Positions 15,826 through 28,783 of a stretch of 64,000 nucleotides of DNA are shown here, piece after piece. The position numbers and the translations under genes were made by a program. The stretch comes from Siniperca chuatsi (Eukaryota; Chordata; Actinopteri; Centrarchiformes; Sinipercidae): assembly GCF_020085105.1 (NCBI RefSeq), contig NC_058045.1, positions 17,891,333 through 17,955,332 of the forward strand. The letters run 5' to 3'. The notes beneath the pieces were generated by a model that did no database searches, had not been told where the DNA came from, and worked only from the letters and a program-made list of their open reading frames with translations. The stretch's first letter is position 1; the number at the start of each line of letters is the position of its first letter.

Positions 15826-15873
15826 ATGTATCACTGCCTCTGAGCCCCCCAGTGCTCAGAGGCAGTGATACAT
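15826..15873. repeat. Perfect inverted repeat: 20-bp arms, 8-nt loop
   Basis: The left arm 15826-15845 (ATGTATCACTGCCTCTGAGC) is the exact reverse complement of 15854-15873, separated by CCCCCAGT. Pairing stops abruptly at the outer ends. It is shorter than a normal pre-miRNA stem, has no U-tract of a bacterial-type terminator, and I know no repeat family with it. Confidence 0.9.
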
Positions 15874-18032
15874 GAGAACGGAGTGATGAAATGATTCATC
15901 CAAAGGTCATGTGTGTCTGTCCTTCCCTCCGTCCGACCCCTCACACATCACTGTGTTTGTCTTTGATCCCCTTGTCTTTCTTTTTCTTCGGCTAAATGTG
16001 GACAAATTAACAATTTCTTCACAGTATGTCCTATTAATTTACACAATAACCTTTATTTAACCAATCTGTGCCCTTCCCCTCTTCTCCCTGTCTCACACAT
16101 CCCTCTCTATCTCTCATTTGTTCTGTCTGTCCCCTCCTGTGGCCTTTCCCCTCTCCTACCATACTAGCCTTCATTTCACAGATGACAGGTTGGCTGACTG
16201 TAATCCAACAGATGCTGGGGCGGGGAGGCCTGACCAACTGTTTTAACTCCAATCAGCTTTTATTGCTCTCCAGAGGAACCCCACACAACCCCCTGCCAGC
16301 CTGACATTTCAGAGAGCAGGAGAAAGTAGGAGAGAGTAGGAGAAAACATAGCACCTACAGTATATATATGTATCTGTGTGTACATGCGTGACTATGTGTG
16401 TGTGTGTGCTGATTAAGGCAGGGGGCTGATGGGGAAAAAGGGTGACAGTCATTACCCCCTGTGCCTGGTGTGGGGCCAAACCACTGGCTTCAATCAACTT
16501 AGACGCATGTGTTTGCGCATGTGTGCATGTGTGTGTGTGACAGAGAGAGACTCCGGCGTCAGCAGGGATGGAGATGTCGCTGGTAATGCATCTGCCACTG
16601 TCGCTCGTCCCCGACAGCCTGAGCCACCCCTGCATCGCCCACGTCTGTCGCCTCCTTCCTATTCTCCATCCATCTCTCTCTCTTCACCCCACCTCCATTC
16701 TCCACCATCAGCCTCCCTCCATTCCTCCCTCTGAGACAAAGACAAAAGCAATACTACAGTATGACTTTGAAGCTGTTGTTCAAATGAGATCATGCTATAC
16801 TGCTGTTTGTGTCATCTGAGTAGTCTCCAGTCTAAACTGCTGTACCTCCAATCTCCCTTAATGGCGCTGTACGAATAGTTATTATCAAAAGTGTAGCATG
16901 TTTATCACATGACCTGAAGTAGCAACAACATTGTTTTTGAATTGTTAGGTACTTGAGGATCTTTCAAAGAAAGAGTAGCCACATGTCGTAGCCATTATGC
17001 AGGCCATTTTATGCTATAATCACACTACCCCTGTGACAGATTTAATGCAATTACTTTAAATGATGAGTGATGCCAGAGGTGTAGGGAGGAGTAAATCAAG
17101 CTAAGTAATTTAGTTTAGATTTGTGTTTGGATGTAGCTTCTGGTAATTTAACCTAGTGCTTTCAGGAGTGTAAATGGGATACCTCGTAGTTGTGAAGAAA
17201 GAAAGTGAAGAAATGAACACAGTAAAAGCTATATAACAATATAACCGTAACTATATTCTCACACACAAAGGTGTTCAAATGGTGTTATGCTCTCTGAGTG
17301 TCAACACATCCCTACAAATCCCTATTTTGTTCTGTTCAACAGCACAATCGCAAATATCCAGAAGCCATCAGTCATTTGATAAAAGGGTACCTCTGTTTAT
17401 TGGATGATTAATGGGGTTTTAGTGCTCTTTGTAGAACTGTGAGCCACTTGAACTCTGCAGGCTATTATTTGGGGTGGGGGTAATAACTTTTACTGCTGCT
17501 GCCACAAAGAGGTGATGTGACCATGGCCGTGGTGGTGCAGACATATTTTCAAACATGTCCGTGATCATGTTCATGTAAGAACCTGCTCAGCACACACAGT
17601 ACATGCTGACACAACACTTAAAATTTCACTCAACACTGACAGTATGTCAGTCCAGCTTACTGCACAATCAAGAATTATATATTATATCTTTAAAATGTAT
17701 TTATTTATAATAAATAAACGAATGCATAAAAGGAGCTAAAAAGAGGAACGGCCTGCACTCCCTAAAAATATGTTATAGCCTACTGCATGACTAATAACTA
17801 GTATATACTGTATGCCCAGTGCTGTTGCCTGAGTTATTGTATTTCTCCTGTATATGTGCCCTGAGATTCAACATCATGAGATTCATGTCATATACAATAA
17901 ATGCTGTCCTTTGTAACCAGCATCTTAGTATTTTGGTATTTAAGTTGATTCAATATCCTTGTGACTGGGTTCAACTCCAGATGAGAGGTCTACAGCCTTG
18001 GCAATGAATTTAAGGTTTTCCCACAGATTTTA

Positions 18033-18061
18033 ATATTAATATTGCACACTAATATTAATAT
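18033..18061. repeat. A/T inverted repeat, 11-bp arms
   Basis: ATATTAATATT at 18033-18043 is the exact reverse complement of 18051-18061, with loop GCACACT. Confidence 0.85.
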
Positions 18062-20412
18062 GTAGGCCAACTGATTCACCTTTCTAGACTTAAAAGAACA
18101 TCAGCTATTCTTAGGGGCAAAGCAGGGCTTTGGTCAAATTGAAGCACCATTGCAGTCTCCACACAAGTGACTGACTTGCTTTGTGTTTTGAAGCAACCAA
18201 AGTATCAGTAATAAAGCTGCCTTCACACACAGCATATTGAGGGAAGCTTCCTTGACCGGCTCATATGGCTCATATGAGCGAGCCCTGAGCAGCACTGGAG
18301 GCTCTCACTGTGGGACAGAGCGGTGGGTGCACACTCAGCGTTCATCTCCTCTCTCCCTTTAGAAAGTAATTTGCCTTTATTACCTTTCAGCAATTACAAA
18401 ACAGGTTTATCTGCAAATGGAGCATTTCGTATCTTCTGACGCAAATCTTTTACCACCACCCTTATAATGATGTGAAGAGATTAATTTTTAAAGATAAAAA
18501 TGGAAAACATTTTATGTCAGTGTTTTATGTATGCTGCTCTGTTTCTCTGACATGTGTGAGCTGCCAAGTATTCCTCGCAAGACAGAAAGTTGTGGAATCA
18601 ATATGGAAGATGATTAGAGATGGTAAAAGGTTAGCTGCCTGGCTTGGGGAGTGGGGGGAAAATTAGGCTTCATGCACTACAATGTACATGATACATGATG
18701 TGCCATATGTTTTTTCAAGTAAGTCCATTAGGTCATGTAGCTAGCAAGGTGCTAAAGGCTGGAGTGAATGACATTGCCAGAAGCAGATTTCAAATTGGCT
18801 AGAGAGGAAAGCTTGCTTTAGTATGTGTGTGAGTCATTTTCAAGGGTGCTCAGCCAGTGTACGACAAGGAAAGGTCACCTATGTAGCCAGCCCCACAGGC
18901 AACTGCTCTTAATAGTGACTAAATGGGTATTGGCAAATAGTCAGTCCTTTTAAAAATGTTTCCTGTTCAGGAACCTTGTCAGGTCAGGAATCTACAAAAT
19001 ATATGTAATAGGGTCTAAAGTAGTAACGGTGGAGGGTCAGTTAGGGGATTAACTTTGGCTTGAATGGGAAAAGTGTGAAGAAACACTTTTTAGTTAAATA
19101 CATGAATAAATGAATGTAATGAATGGTGCCTGTAGTTCATATGGGTACAGTAACAACTCCAGCAAATGTGCAGGACTCAAAGAACAGAATAAACAATGAT
19201 CACCAGGTGACTGATGCTTGTCTAGTGTTTAAAATACTTAATACAAATGTACAGCAAAGGATGCTGCTGATATATTCTAATGAAGCTCATACCATGGAGT
19301 GATCACAGAAGAGGATATTGTTATATTCTTGTCCTCCATGTTGTGTTTCTCTCAACTCAAACAGATAATGAGCCAGGGAGACCACAGGGATTGTGCATGA
19401 TGAATAAGTGATCAGTGAATTTATTCCAGCTAAATGTAGTTGTTTTAGTCCTTCACCCCATGCTGCCATTAAATGTCCCTGTGATTAGTGAGGCGCACGC
19501 AGCCAACCTAATTATCCAACGCCAGCCAAACCCTCTACATGATTACTAACAGTTTGGTTCTTATACTACAATTATGTTCTTTGCAATGGCAAAAAGCTAT
19601 GATTAAAGAGGAAATGCTTGCTTTGAGTGTTCATCTGTCTGTTTGTTTGCAAGTGTTCAGGTGTTTATGTGCATGCATATATGGATGAATACTAACAAAT
19701 ACTGTTTTTGCTGTATTCTTTTAAAGCTAACTACATCAGTTGCAGACCCACTGTCCACATCTGTGTTAAGTGTTTCATTGTAAAAAATAAAACTCATTTT
19801 CATGGCTTGTTGATGTGGTTCTTTGATGTGCAGTGCAGGGGATCTAATTTTCTGTCTTAAGACTCACAATGGGATGGAGAAATCCACCTTTATTCTAGAG
19901 CATATTAATTCCCACTGTTAACAGAGCTGTTCAGGGCTTGAAGGCTGCAGCACCATGGAGAAGAAACAGAAGTAAACTGGGTCAGATGACTGTGGTTGTG
20001 ATTTCATTATGTCAGTACACAGAGTCTCTGTTGCTCTGCCGAGATCTTGTCTGACAAAATTTGGATAAAAATGTGTATTGTCATAATTGCAGAGGAACAA
20101 TGTGTTTCCATATTCTATTATTAGAGCTTTATGGGTGTCCCTGTGGGGGAGGTTGTGGGTTTCGAGAGTGGGGATGGAGTGAAAGAATGTGCATTTTTGT
20201 AACCAGCAGAGGGCAGTGGAGCTGCAGCTGTGTGCCTATAATGTGTGTGTGTGTGAGAGAGGCTTATTCCCTCTGGTGAGAATTCCCTTCACAGCTTCAC
20301 TCATGGGCATGTCAGTGTACAACCAGCATACTGTAGTGACATTTGAAATGAACACCAGCCGACCACTGATCGTGGCATATGAATATGCTGGATGGTGGAA
20401 CAAATGTATGCA

Positions 20413-20415
<3 letters not shown>

Positions 20416-20460
<45 letters not shown>
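20416..20460. repeat. (GT)22 microsatellite
   Basis: Uninterrupted GT dinucleotides, about 45 bp. Confidence 0.95.
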
Positions 20461-20461
<1 letters not shown>

Positions 20462-23234
20462 ATGCACATGTGTGTTTGTGTGAGCCCACTCATTTACATA
20501 CAGAAGTGGCCAGGGCTCAAGTGTGCCACACTCCAAAGTCCTCATGCAGACTTGGAGACGTGCGCAAGTGTCTTCCAGTGTCTGGATAATTACGAGATTT
20601 TATCCCCACATACATGTGACTATAAGACACATTCCTGCCCTGCACATGGACCCATCCTTCTTGTGTTACCATAAAAGCTACAGCTTTGTTGAGAATATGG
20701 ATTTGGTTACCCTTTCTATTTATGATGCACCTTTTATTTCCTTGAGAACAGCTTTGCAGACAAAACCTGGGTGCACCCTTCTTGATGTCCCCCCAATACT
20801 CTGTGTCTGCAATGGGAGGGTAAGCTATCTGTATCATGAGAACTTAACTTTCTCTCCTTTTCTGACACTTTTTCTGTCTCTGATGCCTTTTGCCTTTCTT
20901 TTAATTTAACAACCCTTTCCTTTCATTAGTTTGTGTGCTGTACTCAAGCTCAAAAGGCCATAAGATGATTTGTCAGGCACAGGGTCTGGTCATCCCGAAA
21001 TCCACGTTCATTGGCCTTTCATTCATTTCTCTCCTCTCCAGTTTTCTAAATGTTTGCAGATGAACACTAATAGCATGTGGATGACACGCTAATTAATCAA
21101 GCACACCATGCTGGCCAATCCAGTAACGGCCAACAGCTTCCAGCATGCAACTAGCTGGCAATAACCAGTTTGTACAACCCTGAAGGGCTGTGAGTTCACA
21201 TGTACAGTATGTGTTTGTGTGTGTAGCAGTTGTTCCTGGGTGGAACCATTGTAATACTACCAGTTTGTGGATTTGTGTGCACATGTGGGGTTGTGTATGT
21301 GCACACATTTGGTGTAAGGTAATTTGTCTATGGCCCCCTGTTGAATTGGTTAGACTCTGCTATGAAGCTATTCATTATATGGTAGTATTGTAGAAGCTAT
21401 TATGCAGTCTGGGCTCCCTCTCACGTCCAGAGGTTATTGGACTCTTGCCACACATCAAATGTGTTCCACTTTTTGGTACATCTCTCTATCTCTCCCTCTT
21501 TTTCTTTTCTCTCTGGCACACCTCATCTTTCATCACATCTCTCTCTAGCAAACAGATTTTTGGTAAAAAAATAAACAGGATAGTAATTTCTATCAAAGAG
21601 GATTTCTAGCCTTTCATTACAGCATTGTTTAGTCTGATCAGTTGTTTGGGAAGAGACTATTAGTAGGCCTATGCACATTCTGCAGTTGCAGGCGATTGCT
21701 ATTTGGCCAATGGTAAATGTGTGTTATCTAACAGGACTCTTTGATCATTCTTGCCTTGCTGAATATTCCACAAACATCCAGAAGACATGGAGCTGTTTTG
21801 AATTTTGTTTATCCTGTTGATTGAATTTTGCAGCTTCGTGGCTCTGTATACATAAACACATGGAAAGGATGTAGGTTGTGAAGAAGTGGAGAAGGATTGA
21901 TGGGAAGCAGGGAGATACAGGCAAGGTAATTAAAAACTCAAGCTACAGATGTTTCTGGAACACTTCAAAGTGGCACGCCTGCCAGTGCCAGCGCTGGGCA
22001 TGATGCATTATTGAGATGGTGCCCACCTGGCACCTGGCGCTGACATCACATGCCCGGTCCACCTGGCACCATGCAGTCATGTGGGTGACACTTTGGGTCA
22101 CACCTCCCACACAAACCCAGCTCCCAGTGTGATGAAGGGCATCAGGGGAAACGACACACATGCTCAACACAGACCTCAAAGACACTAAACTGGGGCATGT
22201 GCAGTTTGTAAACTTAGCTTCATGAATGAAAAAGAGGAGGCAGGAAATGTTCTTGTGAAGCACTGCAATGCATTTCCTCTCTCACTTTGCTTGTATATTG
22301 AGTAAGACGTTTCTAGGTGTGAACATTTCTCTCCTACCTATAGAATTTATGCCTTAAATAGAGTTTTATTTCCTCACTTGGCTTGTAACTGCCTGTTTAA
22401 GTTTACAGCACAGCACAGTTGTGTAATGTTTAGGCAATATTGTGTTTTGTCTTGCGTGCAGAGGGAAGATGGAAATTGGATGATGCACTACAATAATGTA
22501 ATTTCTTATCCAACAAATTACTGAAATGCAATGACGATAATTCTGTTGAGTCTGCATTATTAGGAATATTAAGAGGAAATGGAATCTTTCTGGAATGTCT
22601 TTGGCTGTGAAGTAGCCTAAAGTGTTGTGCTGATGCAATTCTTTCTGCTTAATATTTCAGTAGCCCCCTCAACCTTGTATTCTGTTAAAGAAAATTTAGA
22701 GGTCACATGGTGTGTTTGTGTGTGTGCATGAATATCTGTGTGTGTTTCTCCCGCATGTGTCCCCTGACACCTGTACTCTCTGAGGGTGTGAGAAACAGAC
22801 AGAGGCCAGAGCCACAGTCACAGGTCTCAGACCAGTGGGGTGTGAAATGAATCAGAGGGCCAACACACTCTCCCCCTGCTGTACACACACACACACACAA
22901 TCACTGTGCGGTTGTGTTTGTGTGACCTGTATATGTGTGAGAGAGAGGAGTAAGAAAAAACACAGAAAAAGAAAGATGAGAGGACAGAGACAAGAAACTC
23001 TTCTACATTGTCGCACAATTCTTTGCTGCAATAATAGTACCTCCGTATATAAAGTCAGTATACATATTTGTGAATGTTGTAACACTTTCTGGTGAGAGAT
23101 GGTGTATCTCATTGCACTTTTCCTATAGAGCAGGTCTAGACCATACTCGTTATAATTATTAGGCACAATGCAAATACCACCTAGAATTTTTTTTAAATAG
23201 TAGAAATGTACTTGTAGTGTTAATATTAATAAAT

Positions 23235-25585
23235 TAACAATAGGAGCGAGAGGAGGAGAAACGAGAAAGCACAGAACTACGGGAAAGAGAGAGAGAGAGG
23301 AAAGAGGTGCATCATGGGAAGTCTCCCGGCAGTCTAGGCCTATAGCAGCATAACTAAGACATGGTTCAGGGCTCACCCAAGCCAGCCCTAACTATAAGCT
23401 TTATCAAAGAGGAAAGTCTTAAGCCTACTCTTAAATGTGGAGATGGTGTCTGCCTACCGAACCCAAACTGGGACCTGATTCCACAGGAGAGGAGCTTGAT
23501 AACTGAAGGCTCTGGCTCCCATTCTACTTTTGGAGACTCTAGGAGCCACAAGTAACCCTGCATCCTGGGAGCACAGTGTTCTAGTCGGATAATAAGGTAT
23601 TATGAGATCTTTAAGATACAATGGTGCCAGACCATTACGAACTTTGTAGGTGAGGAGAAGGATTTTAAATTCTATTTTGGATTTTACAGGGAGTCAGTGC
23701 AGAGAAGCTATTATTGGAGAAATATGATCTCTTTTCCTAGTTCTTGTCAGTACATGTGCATTGTGGATCAGCTGGAGAGTCTTAAGGGACTTATTTGGGT
23801 GGCCTGATGATAAGGAATTGCAATAGTCCAACCTAGAAGTAACAAATGCATGCACTAATTTTTCGGCATCATTTTGAGACAGGATGTGCCTGATTTTTGC
23901 AATGTTACGTAGGTGAAAAAAGGCAGTCCTTGAAGTTTGTTTCATGTGGGAGTTAAAGGATAAATCCTGATCAAAGATAACTCTGAGGTTCCTTATGGTG
24001 CTGCTGGAGGCCAGGGCAATGCCATCTAGATTAACTATATCTTTAGATAATTTGTCTCAGAGGTGTTTGTGGTCAAGTACAATAACTTCAGTTTTGTCAG
24101 AGTTTAACATCAGAAAGTTGCAGGTCATCCAGGTCTTTATGTCCTTAAGGCATGCTTGAAGTTTAGTTAACTGGTTAGGTTCATCTGGCTTGATAAATAG
24201 ATATAATTGGGTATCATCCGCATAACAATGGAAGTTTATGGAGTGTTTCCTAATAATATTGCCTAGAAGAAGCATATACAAGGTGAATAGAGTCAGTCCA
24301 AACACAGAACCTTGTGGAACTCCGTGACTAACTTTGGCGTGCACGGAAGACTCACCGTTAACATGTACAATCTGAGATCGATCTGATAGATAGGATCCAA
24401 ACCAGCCTAGTGCGGCTCCTTTATTGCCAATTACATGTTCCAGTCTCTGTAATAGGATGTGATGGTCAATGGTGTTGAACGCAGCACTAAGATCTAACAA
24501 GACAAGTACAGAGACAAGTCCATTGTCTGATGCAATTAAAAAGTCATTTGTAATTTTCACCAGTGCTGTCTCTGTGCTATGATGCACTCTAAATCCTGAC
24601 TGAAAATCCTCAAATAAACTATTGTTATTTAGAAAGTCACACAACTGATTGGCGACTGCTTTCTCAAGGATCTTAGAGAGAAAGGGAAGGTTAGATATAG
24701 GTTTATAGTTGGCTAAAACCCCTGGATCAAGAGTGGGCTTTTTAAGAAGCGGTTTAATTACAGCTACTTTAAAGGATTGTGGTACATAGCCTGTTAATAA
24801 AGACAGATTGATCATATCCAGTAAAGAGGTGCTAACTAAGGGTAAAATGTCTTTAAGCATCCTAGTTGGAATGGCGTCTAAGAGACAGGTTGATGGCTTA
24901 GATGAATTAGTCGTCGAAGTTAGTTGAAGAAGGTCGATAGGAGCAAAGCAGCCAAAATATATATCAGGTTTTACATTTTTTTCCCCCAAGGTTCCTGTGT
25001 TTGAAGATAAGTCAGTACTGGTTGAATACAGGACTTGTTAAATTTTTTCTCTAATAGTTAAAATTGTATTATTGAAGAAACTCATAAAGTTGTTACTACT
25101 GAGCGCTATAGGAATACATGGTTCAATAGAAATATGACTCTCTGTCAGCCTGGCTACAGTGCTGAAAAGAAACCTGGGGTTGTTTTTATTTTCCTCTATT
25201 AATGATGAGTAGTAAGCTCCTGTGGCATTACGGAGAGCCTTCCTGTATGTTTTAAGACTATCTTGCCAGACTGAACAAGATTTTTCCAGGTTGTTGGAAC
25301 GCCATTTCCTTTCAAGTTTTCGTGATGTTTGCTTTAATTTGCGGATTTGGGGGTTATACCATGGAGCTAACCTTCTATGTTTTATTATCTTTTTTTTTAG
25401 AGGAGCGATAGAATCAAGTGTCGCTCGCAGTGAGCCTGCAGCACTGTCAACTAGATGGGCAATTTGGGAGGGGCTGCGATTTGCATAGGAGTCCTCTGTT
25501 AAATTGAGACATAACTTTGAATTAAATGCAGATGGGATCGCTTCCTTGAATCTAGCCACAGCAATATCAGATAGACATCATATTT
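23235..25585 (-). mobile_element. 5'-truncated LINE (L2/CR1-like non-LTR retrotransposon)
   Basis: One reading frame on the - strand carries a linker (25559-25038), a reverse transcriptase (24989-24057) and a C-terminal tail ending at TAG 23390-23388. RT hallmarks are LLDLSAAFNTIDH, GVPQGSVFG and CYADDTQLYLF with the YADD catalytic motif, followed by the C-terminal LDYCN and RTRKRDHISP motifs. The AP endonuclease domain is missing, so the copy is truncated at its 5' end, as is typical of LINE insertion. In-frame stops at about 25038, 24057, 23694 and 23454 show it is dead. The 3' end (near a GA-rich tract at 23235-23310) and the 5' end are approximate. The clade is called from motif style; a Rex1/Babar-type element is the alternative. 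Confidence 0.85.
23388..25559 (-). pseudogene. LINE ORF2 remnant (reverse transcriptase), four nonsense changes
   Basis: The segments are all in the same frame, so I see stops but no frameshift: TAA after REKI at 25038, TGA after DHKHL at 24057, TGA after IIASLH at 23694 (where LINEs of this type usually have LHWLP), and TAG at 23456-23454. The protein would be a target-primed reverse transcriptase for an element copying itself into chromosomal DNA. The upstream endonuclease is absent and the linker has no in-frame ATG start, so no product is expected. Confidence 0.8.
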
Positions 25586-26199
25586 GATCCTTCATTGTGC
25601 AGAATGATGTGTGTGCAGAGTTTAATAATACAAGGCTGTTTTCACATTCATCTGCTGAAGAGGGAAAGTTTCTTTGTGCATACGAGATGATTTTGTGACA
25701 TCACAACTAGTTTGGAAGCCAATGACGATCCAAAATGCAAAAAACTTGAACTTGAAACTTGAAACCTGCAGTGCACACACACTGAGAATGGACTTTTCAG
25801 TCAAGCAGGAGACGCCTTGTGTTCAGCAGTTGAACTTTTGAAAATAACAATATATGCACATTCATAGATTCTGAATTTTCTAATGAGTGAGAAGGAGTAG
25901 ATGTCATTTAAAGAATTTTAAACAAGGTAACTGAACTTTTTTATGCAAAAAACACATCAGCCATAATTCAAGGAAGAGTATTTTTATGTCTTACAACTCA
26001 TCTGGAGGGGATATTTAAAAAAAGGTGTCAACTTCTTGATACTGATTGAACTCGAACTGGTTAAAAACTGTGAAAAAAAAAAATTAGTGTTTTCAAAAAG
26101 TCCTTAATTGGTGTTATTTTCCCCAGGAAGATCCAGTCAAACACTTTATGCTCTAGAATGTGTTATTGCGTACTCCATTTTGCTCTAAAATAATTATGT

Positions 26200-26645
26200 T
26201 AAAAGTAAACTGAGTTTGTGGATTTAAACTCTTGATTTCAACCTGCAACTTTTCTGGGAAAAGCAAAGATGCGCCAGCAACAAGAAACAGGGCGGCAACG
26301 TATTCGGCTCTCTGGTTGGCCGGATCCGCTGTCAATCATCCCTTACGGCTCTGCAGCACCTCCCACAGACGCACAGCGGCATCGCAGCTTCCACCTACAA
26401 TGATATTCAAGGCACTTGCGGTTCGTCTGCAGCGATAGGAGAAAAGAGGAGAGAAAGAGAGAACCTCACCTCCTCAAAAAGCGAGTGAGGTAGGGAAAAA
26501 GAGCCAGAAAGCGACAGAGAAAGAGCGAGAGGAGGAGAAGAGGCTCTGGAGTAAAAGAAAAGACACAGCGCCTTGGACCTCCAGCGAGGAGTGTTTAATT
26601 GTCTGCGCTTTATTGTAAAGTGTCAAATTTTCGCACAGATTCGAC
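26200..26645 (+). promoter_or_regulatory. brsk2: brsk2 5' region and 5' UTR (approximate)
   Basis: A CpG-bearing, GC-richer block (about 26265-26420) precedes a purine-rich leader (GAGA/GGAG repeats at about 26430-26560), leading to the brsk2 start codon. The transcription start is not determinable by eye; I see no clear TATA box close to the ATG. Confidence 0.45.
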
Positions 26646-26739
26646 ATGTCATCGTCCGGTAAAGACAACAGCGGCGCCCAACATACCAATTACGTGGGAC
26701 CTTACCGTTTGGAGAAGACACTTGGGAAAGGACAGACAG
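26646..26739 (+). CDS. brsk2: BRSK2 (SAD-A) serine/threonine kinase, first coding exon
   Basis: The ATG at 26646 opens a 94-bp exon that starts [18 protein letters not shown] and ends [12 protein letters not shown] plus one base, then a donor GTTAGT (26740). The sequence matches the N-terminus of vertebrate BRSK2; BRSK1 has a longer proline/histidine-rich leader before the same [17 protein letters not shown]. The exon ends inside the glycine-rich ATP loop (GKGQTG), in phase 1. BRSK2 is an AMPK-related kinase, activated by LKB1, that sets neuronal polarity and acts at presynaptic sites. The catalytic core, UBA, proline-rich and KA1-like regions lie beyond the window. Whether this is the a or b teleost copy is undecided. 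Confidence 0.92.
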
Positions 26740-27205
26740 GTTAGTTGGGACAGCTTGCTCACTGCATCCCCTTTAATTGCACAATTTATTTACGGAGCGC
26801 TCCACAGCGAGTTGAATTTTGGCCGGCTGGGTGTCTGCAGGTGATAAATAACTAAGCGCTTAGTTACAAACACCTGCCAAGCCTTGTAGGGAATATCAGC
26901 GGTTGTTATTTCTCCAATGACCTGACATAATCATTGTTCACACAGTAGGACGAGTGGGGATTTAGATTGCTTTACATTGGTTTGTTGGTTGTCCGTCGGC
27001 GTTGGACTGGGTGTGTGTGTGTGTGTATCCAGGAGCAGAGCAACGTGGAAACCGTCCAACACCAAACCCGATGACAGTGTGCTGGGCTATGAAAATGAAC
27101 TTTTTGTGTCCTGACTCCTGTTTTGTGTGTGTGCGTGTGTCCTCTGATTGGAGCACAACACCGTTAATCCCGATTTGCCTGATACATTGATCTATTCTTA
27201 GTCCG

Positions 27206-27242
27206 CAGGCAAGCAGGCAGGCAGGCAGGCAAGAAGGCAGGC
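27206..27242. repeat. (GGCA)n-type short tandem repeat
   Basis: Imperfect GCAG/GGCA tetranucleotide units lie about 470 bp into brsk2 intron 1. Confidence 0.8.
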
Positions 27243-27854
27243 GTTTCTCCTATAGGCTCTGACTGCAATACGTGGGTTTCCTCCGATATGGAGTAGAGGG
27301 TCCCACCTTGACAGATTACACCATGAGCTGCTCACAGAGCTGGAAAATAAGAGCTATACTGATCTATATTCATATATCCCAGTCAGGGGATGTAACTGGG
27401 CTTCCTAGTCAGCAATGACACTGCAGTTTGTTAAAGTTGCATAGCACATGTACAATTAATGGTAAAAGAAGACTTCATTCTCTAATATTTCATGCCATTT
27501 TAGGTGATGCCTGTATGTTGGTATGGTTTGTGTGTGTCTGAGTACTGTACAGCGGTTCAGCTCTGTTGTTGTCAGCATTGGTGACTGTACAGTCAGAATC
27601 CACCGCGGTCAACTACATGCAGCCAGTGGAGCCATGTGAAAGGAGAAGCAGGCACAGCCCTGTGTAGGCAGAGATGGCAGGAGTGATGCAGCATGCTCTG
27701 TAAGCTCACCACCCCTAAAGAGAGAGACAGAGAGAGAGAGAGTCAGAGACTTTTCCTCTCCTCTCTGCTGAGAGATTTTCCTCCCATCTGTTGTCTAAAA
27801 CGGCTACAAGAGGCGTTACTTCCCCTACCCGGTCCAGCTGGTCATGCTGAGCAG

Positions 27855-27856
<2 letters not shown>

Positions 27857-27904
<48 letters not shown>
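27857..27904. repeat. (GT)24 microsatellite
   Basis: Uninterrupted GT tract of 48 bp. Confidence 0.95.
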
Positions 27905-27908
<4 letters not shown>

Positions 27909-28744
27909 GTTTGTGTGTTCTCGCAGACAGTATGCTTTCTTGAAATATTCTCCTGGTCACTTCATTCACCTGGCTAGTCCCCAGTGTTCATTAATGCAGT
28001 TTTCCTCTTTGCCTTCCCATGGTGTCGGTGGGTGTCTGTGTGCCTTCATACCTGACGCCCCTTTTGACAGTACAGGACATTTTAAATACATATACAAATC
28101 CCTCATTAAATTTAAATTGTTGCATCCGTAGTCAGTGTTGTCCTACCTGCAATGCAAGACATCTACTATATCTGCAGTGTGATGACTGTAGTATGATCTA
28201 GCAATGGAAATTAATGTTGCAGGCTATGTTCCAGTTGGTTCTTTCATAACAAATTAATAACAAATACAGCATTAAAAACACTTTGGCTAGTCTCCCTTTC
28301 TCCTGCTACTCATATTTAATCATTTGTGTTTACAGGAGGATCTCTCACTCACAGCCAGACTCGGTTTTCTTTCAGATAGCTCCCGGGAGTGTCTAATCAT
28401 GGCTGTTTATGGTGGTATAGAGCTGGCACTGTGGTCTGCTGGGTTCAGACGTTTAATAATATGTTGTCTCTGAGATCATCCACGGCCCAGGATGTGTGAG
28501 TGTTGAGGCACATTTGGATGCATTTTTCTTGCCAGCCTCAGATGTCAGACCCATGGAAATGCAGAAAGCTACAGGTCAGCATGGATCATGTCTTGTTTCA
28601 AAGCAACTTGGCCCTTGCATGTTTAAACTATTTTGGCTTTCAATTGGATTGGGAGAAGATATGTATTCATTTTAAATGGTTTGGCCTGGTTTTTCCAATA
28701 ACACTTTCATGTTTCAAATGTGCAGCAATAACAGGGCCCAGCAT

Positions 28745-28746
<2 letters not shown>

Positions 28747-28782
<36 letters not shown>
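28747..28782. repeat. (TG)18 microsatellite
   Basis: Uninterrupted TG tract of about 36 bp. Confidence 0.95.

Positions 28783-28783
<1 letters not shown>

Larger units (their letters stand above)
15874..23234. other. Non-coding stretch with microsatellites
   Basis: No exon or RNA gene is recognised. It contains GT-rich tracts (notably 20416-20460), an A/T inverted repeat at 18033-18061 and a repeated CACCTGGCAC motif near 22025-22070. Open frames here are mostly microsatellite translations. Confidence 0.55.

Noticed and set aside
17950..18010. GGTTCAACTCC resembling a tRNA T-loop (B box)
   Set aside because: No A box, no cloverleaf and no SINE tail nearby; a chance match.
20189..20674. 161-codon open frame rich in Cys-Val repeats
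   Set aside because: It is a translation of the GT microsatellite at 20416-20460, with no start context or homology that I can recognise.
25222..25488. + strand open frame opposite the LINE linker
   Set aside because: Antisense shadow of the retrotransposon reading frame.
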